Shown piece after piece: positions 63,917 to 64,000 of a stretch of 64,000 nt of DNA. How positions within the stretch are numbered: the first letter of the stretch is position 1; every line of letters begins with the position of its first letter. The translations under genes were made by a program, and so were the position numbers. Below the pieces are notes generated by a model that saw nothing but the letters and a program-made list of their open reading frames with translations, had not been told where the DNA came from and ran no database searches. This DNA is from AC-69 sp963751665 (GTDB taxonomy: Bacteria; Actinomycetota; UBA4738; HRBIN12): assembly GCA_963751665.1 (NCBI GenBank), contig CAVVVF010000004.1, forward strand, positions 62,001 to 126,000, given 5' to 3'.

Positions 63917-64000
63917 ATGAGCGGCCGGGCCGGCCTGGTGCTCTGCCCGGAAGCCCGCATCTACGACCACGGGCCGGAGCATCCCCTCCGCCCGCAGCGC
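63917..64000 (+). CDS. AcuC/histone-deacetylase family protein (3' part outside window)
   Basis: ATG at 63917 begins MSGRAGLVLCPEARIYDHGP and continues EHPLRPQR to the window edge. The Y-D-x-GP-x-HPLRPxR pattern is the N-terminal hallmark of AcuC-type deacetylases, zinc enzymes that deacetylate proteins such as acetyl-CoA synthetase. Only 28 codons are visible, so the call rests on this signature. It lies one base after the aminotransferase stop. Confidence 0.6.
   Translation, partial: MSGRAGLVLCPEARIYDHGPEHPLRPQR

Overview
The window is a contiguous, very GC-rich stretch that reads as an Actinomycetota chromosome, probably from a metagenome-derived genome. The markers are the mycothiol glycosyltransferase mshA, an atypical GlnR-type regulator, two glutamine synthetases around glnE, an RsiG-like protein, small-form purL, and small membrane proteins of families I associate with Actinomycetota. 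I cannot assign a class or order. Many genes are whole only if one or a few single-base indels are corrected. The indels fall in otherwise well conserved enzymes, so I treat most of them as uncorrected read errors and annotate across them.

Layout. 1-5.3 kb: purQ-purL-purF-purM in one tight operon. 5.4-10.6 kb: a receiver-only response regulator, then a leftward operon of branched-chain/pyruvate-type dehydrogenase E1alpha, E1beta and E2, a BtuF-like binding protein, a small SH3-like protein and a 3-aminobutyryl-CoA ammonia-lyase homologue. 10.7-14.1 kb: an unrecognised protein and tRNA genes Glu, Asp and Phe. A 2.3 kb segment with a succinate-semialdehyde-type dehydrogenase and an isochorismatase-fold hydrolase lies between tRNA-Asp and tRNA-Phe, bounded by 15-bp direct repeats. 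14.2-17.2 kb: a small membrane protein, a DUF192 protein, a berberine-bridge-type flavoprotein and a secreted Ig-like protein.

17.5-27.4 kb looks like a degenerate integrative island at the 3' end of tRNA-Lys. A 20-bp copy of the tRNA 3' end lies at 17465, and between the copies are a partner-switching signalling set (MASE1-PAS-PP2C-HATPase plus two STAS proteins), two secreted proteins, a truncated small membrane protein gene, an excisionase-like remnant, a tyrosine integrase pseudogene and two broken IS481-family elements. 27.5-34.8 kb: a SIMPL protein, NAD synthetase, a class III cyclase-AAA-TPR protein, and a second copy of the secreted protein family found in the island.

35-45 kb is nitrogen control: a GlnA2-like synthetase with an in-frame amber codon, glnE, a stand-alone LAGLIDADG protein, glnA1 and GlnR, with a double-propeller lipoprotein between. 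45-54 kb carries moaD, a lipid kinase, cysH and sat (sulfate assimilation), an M23 peptidoglycan hydrolase, an RsiG-like c-di-GMP effector followed by an HD-GYP phosphodiesterase, asparaginase and mshA. 54-64 kb is amino-acid turnover: a structured leader, proline dehydrogenase, proC, P5C dehydrogenase, two class III aminotransferases, a glutaconate-type CoA-transferase, and the start of an AcuC-like deacetylase.

The common physiological theme is nitrogen and amino-acid flow: proline and GABA-type substrates to glutamate, glutamate and ammonia to glutamine under GlnE/GlnR control, and glutamine into purines. No rRNA operon, CRISPR array or complete prophage is visible.
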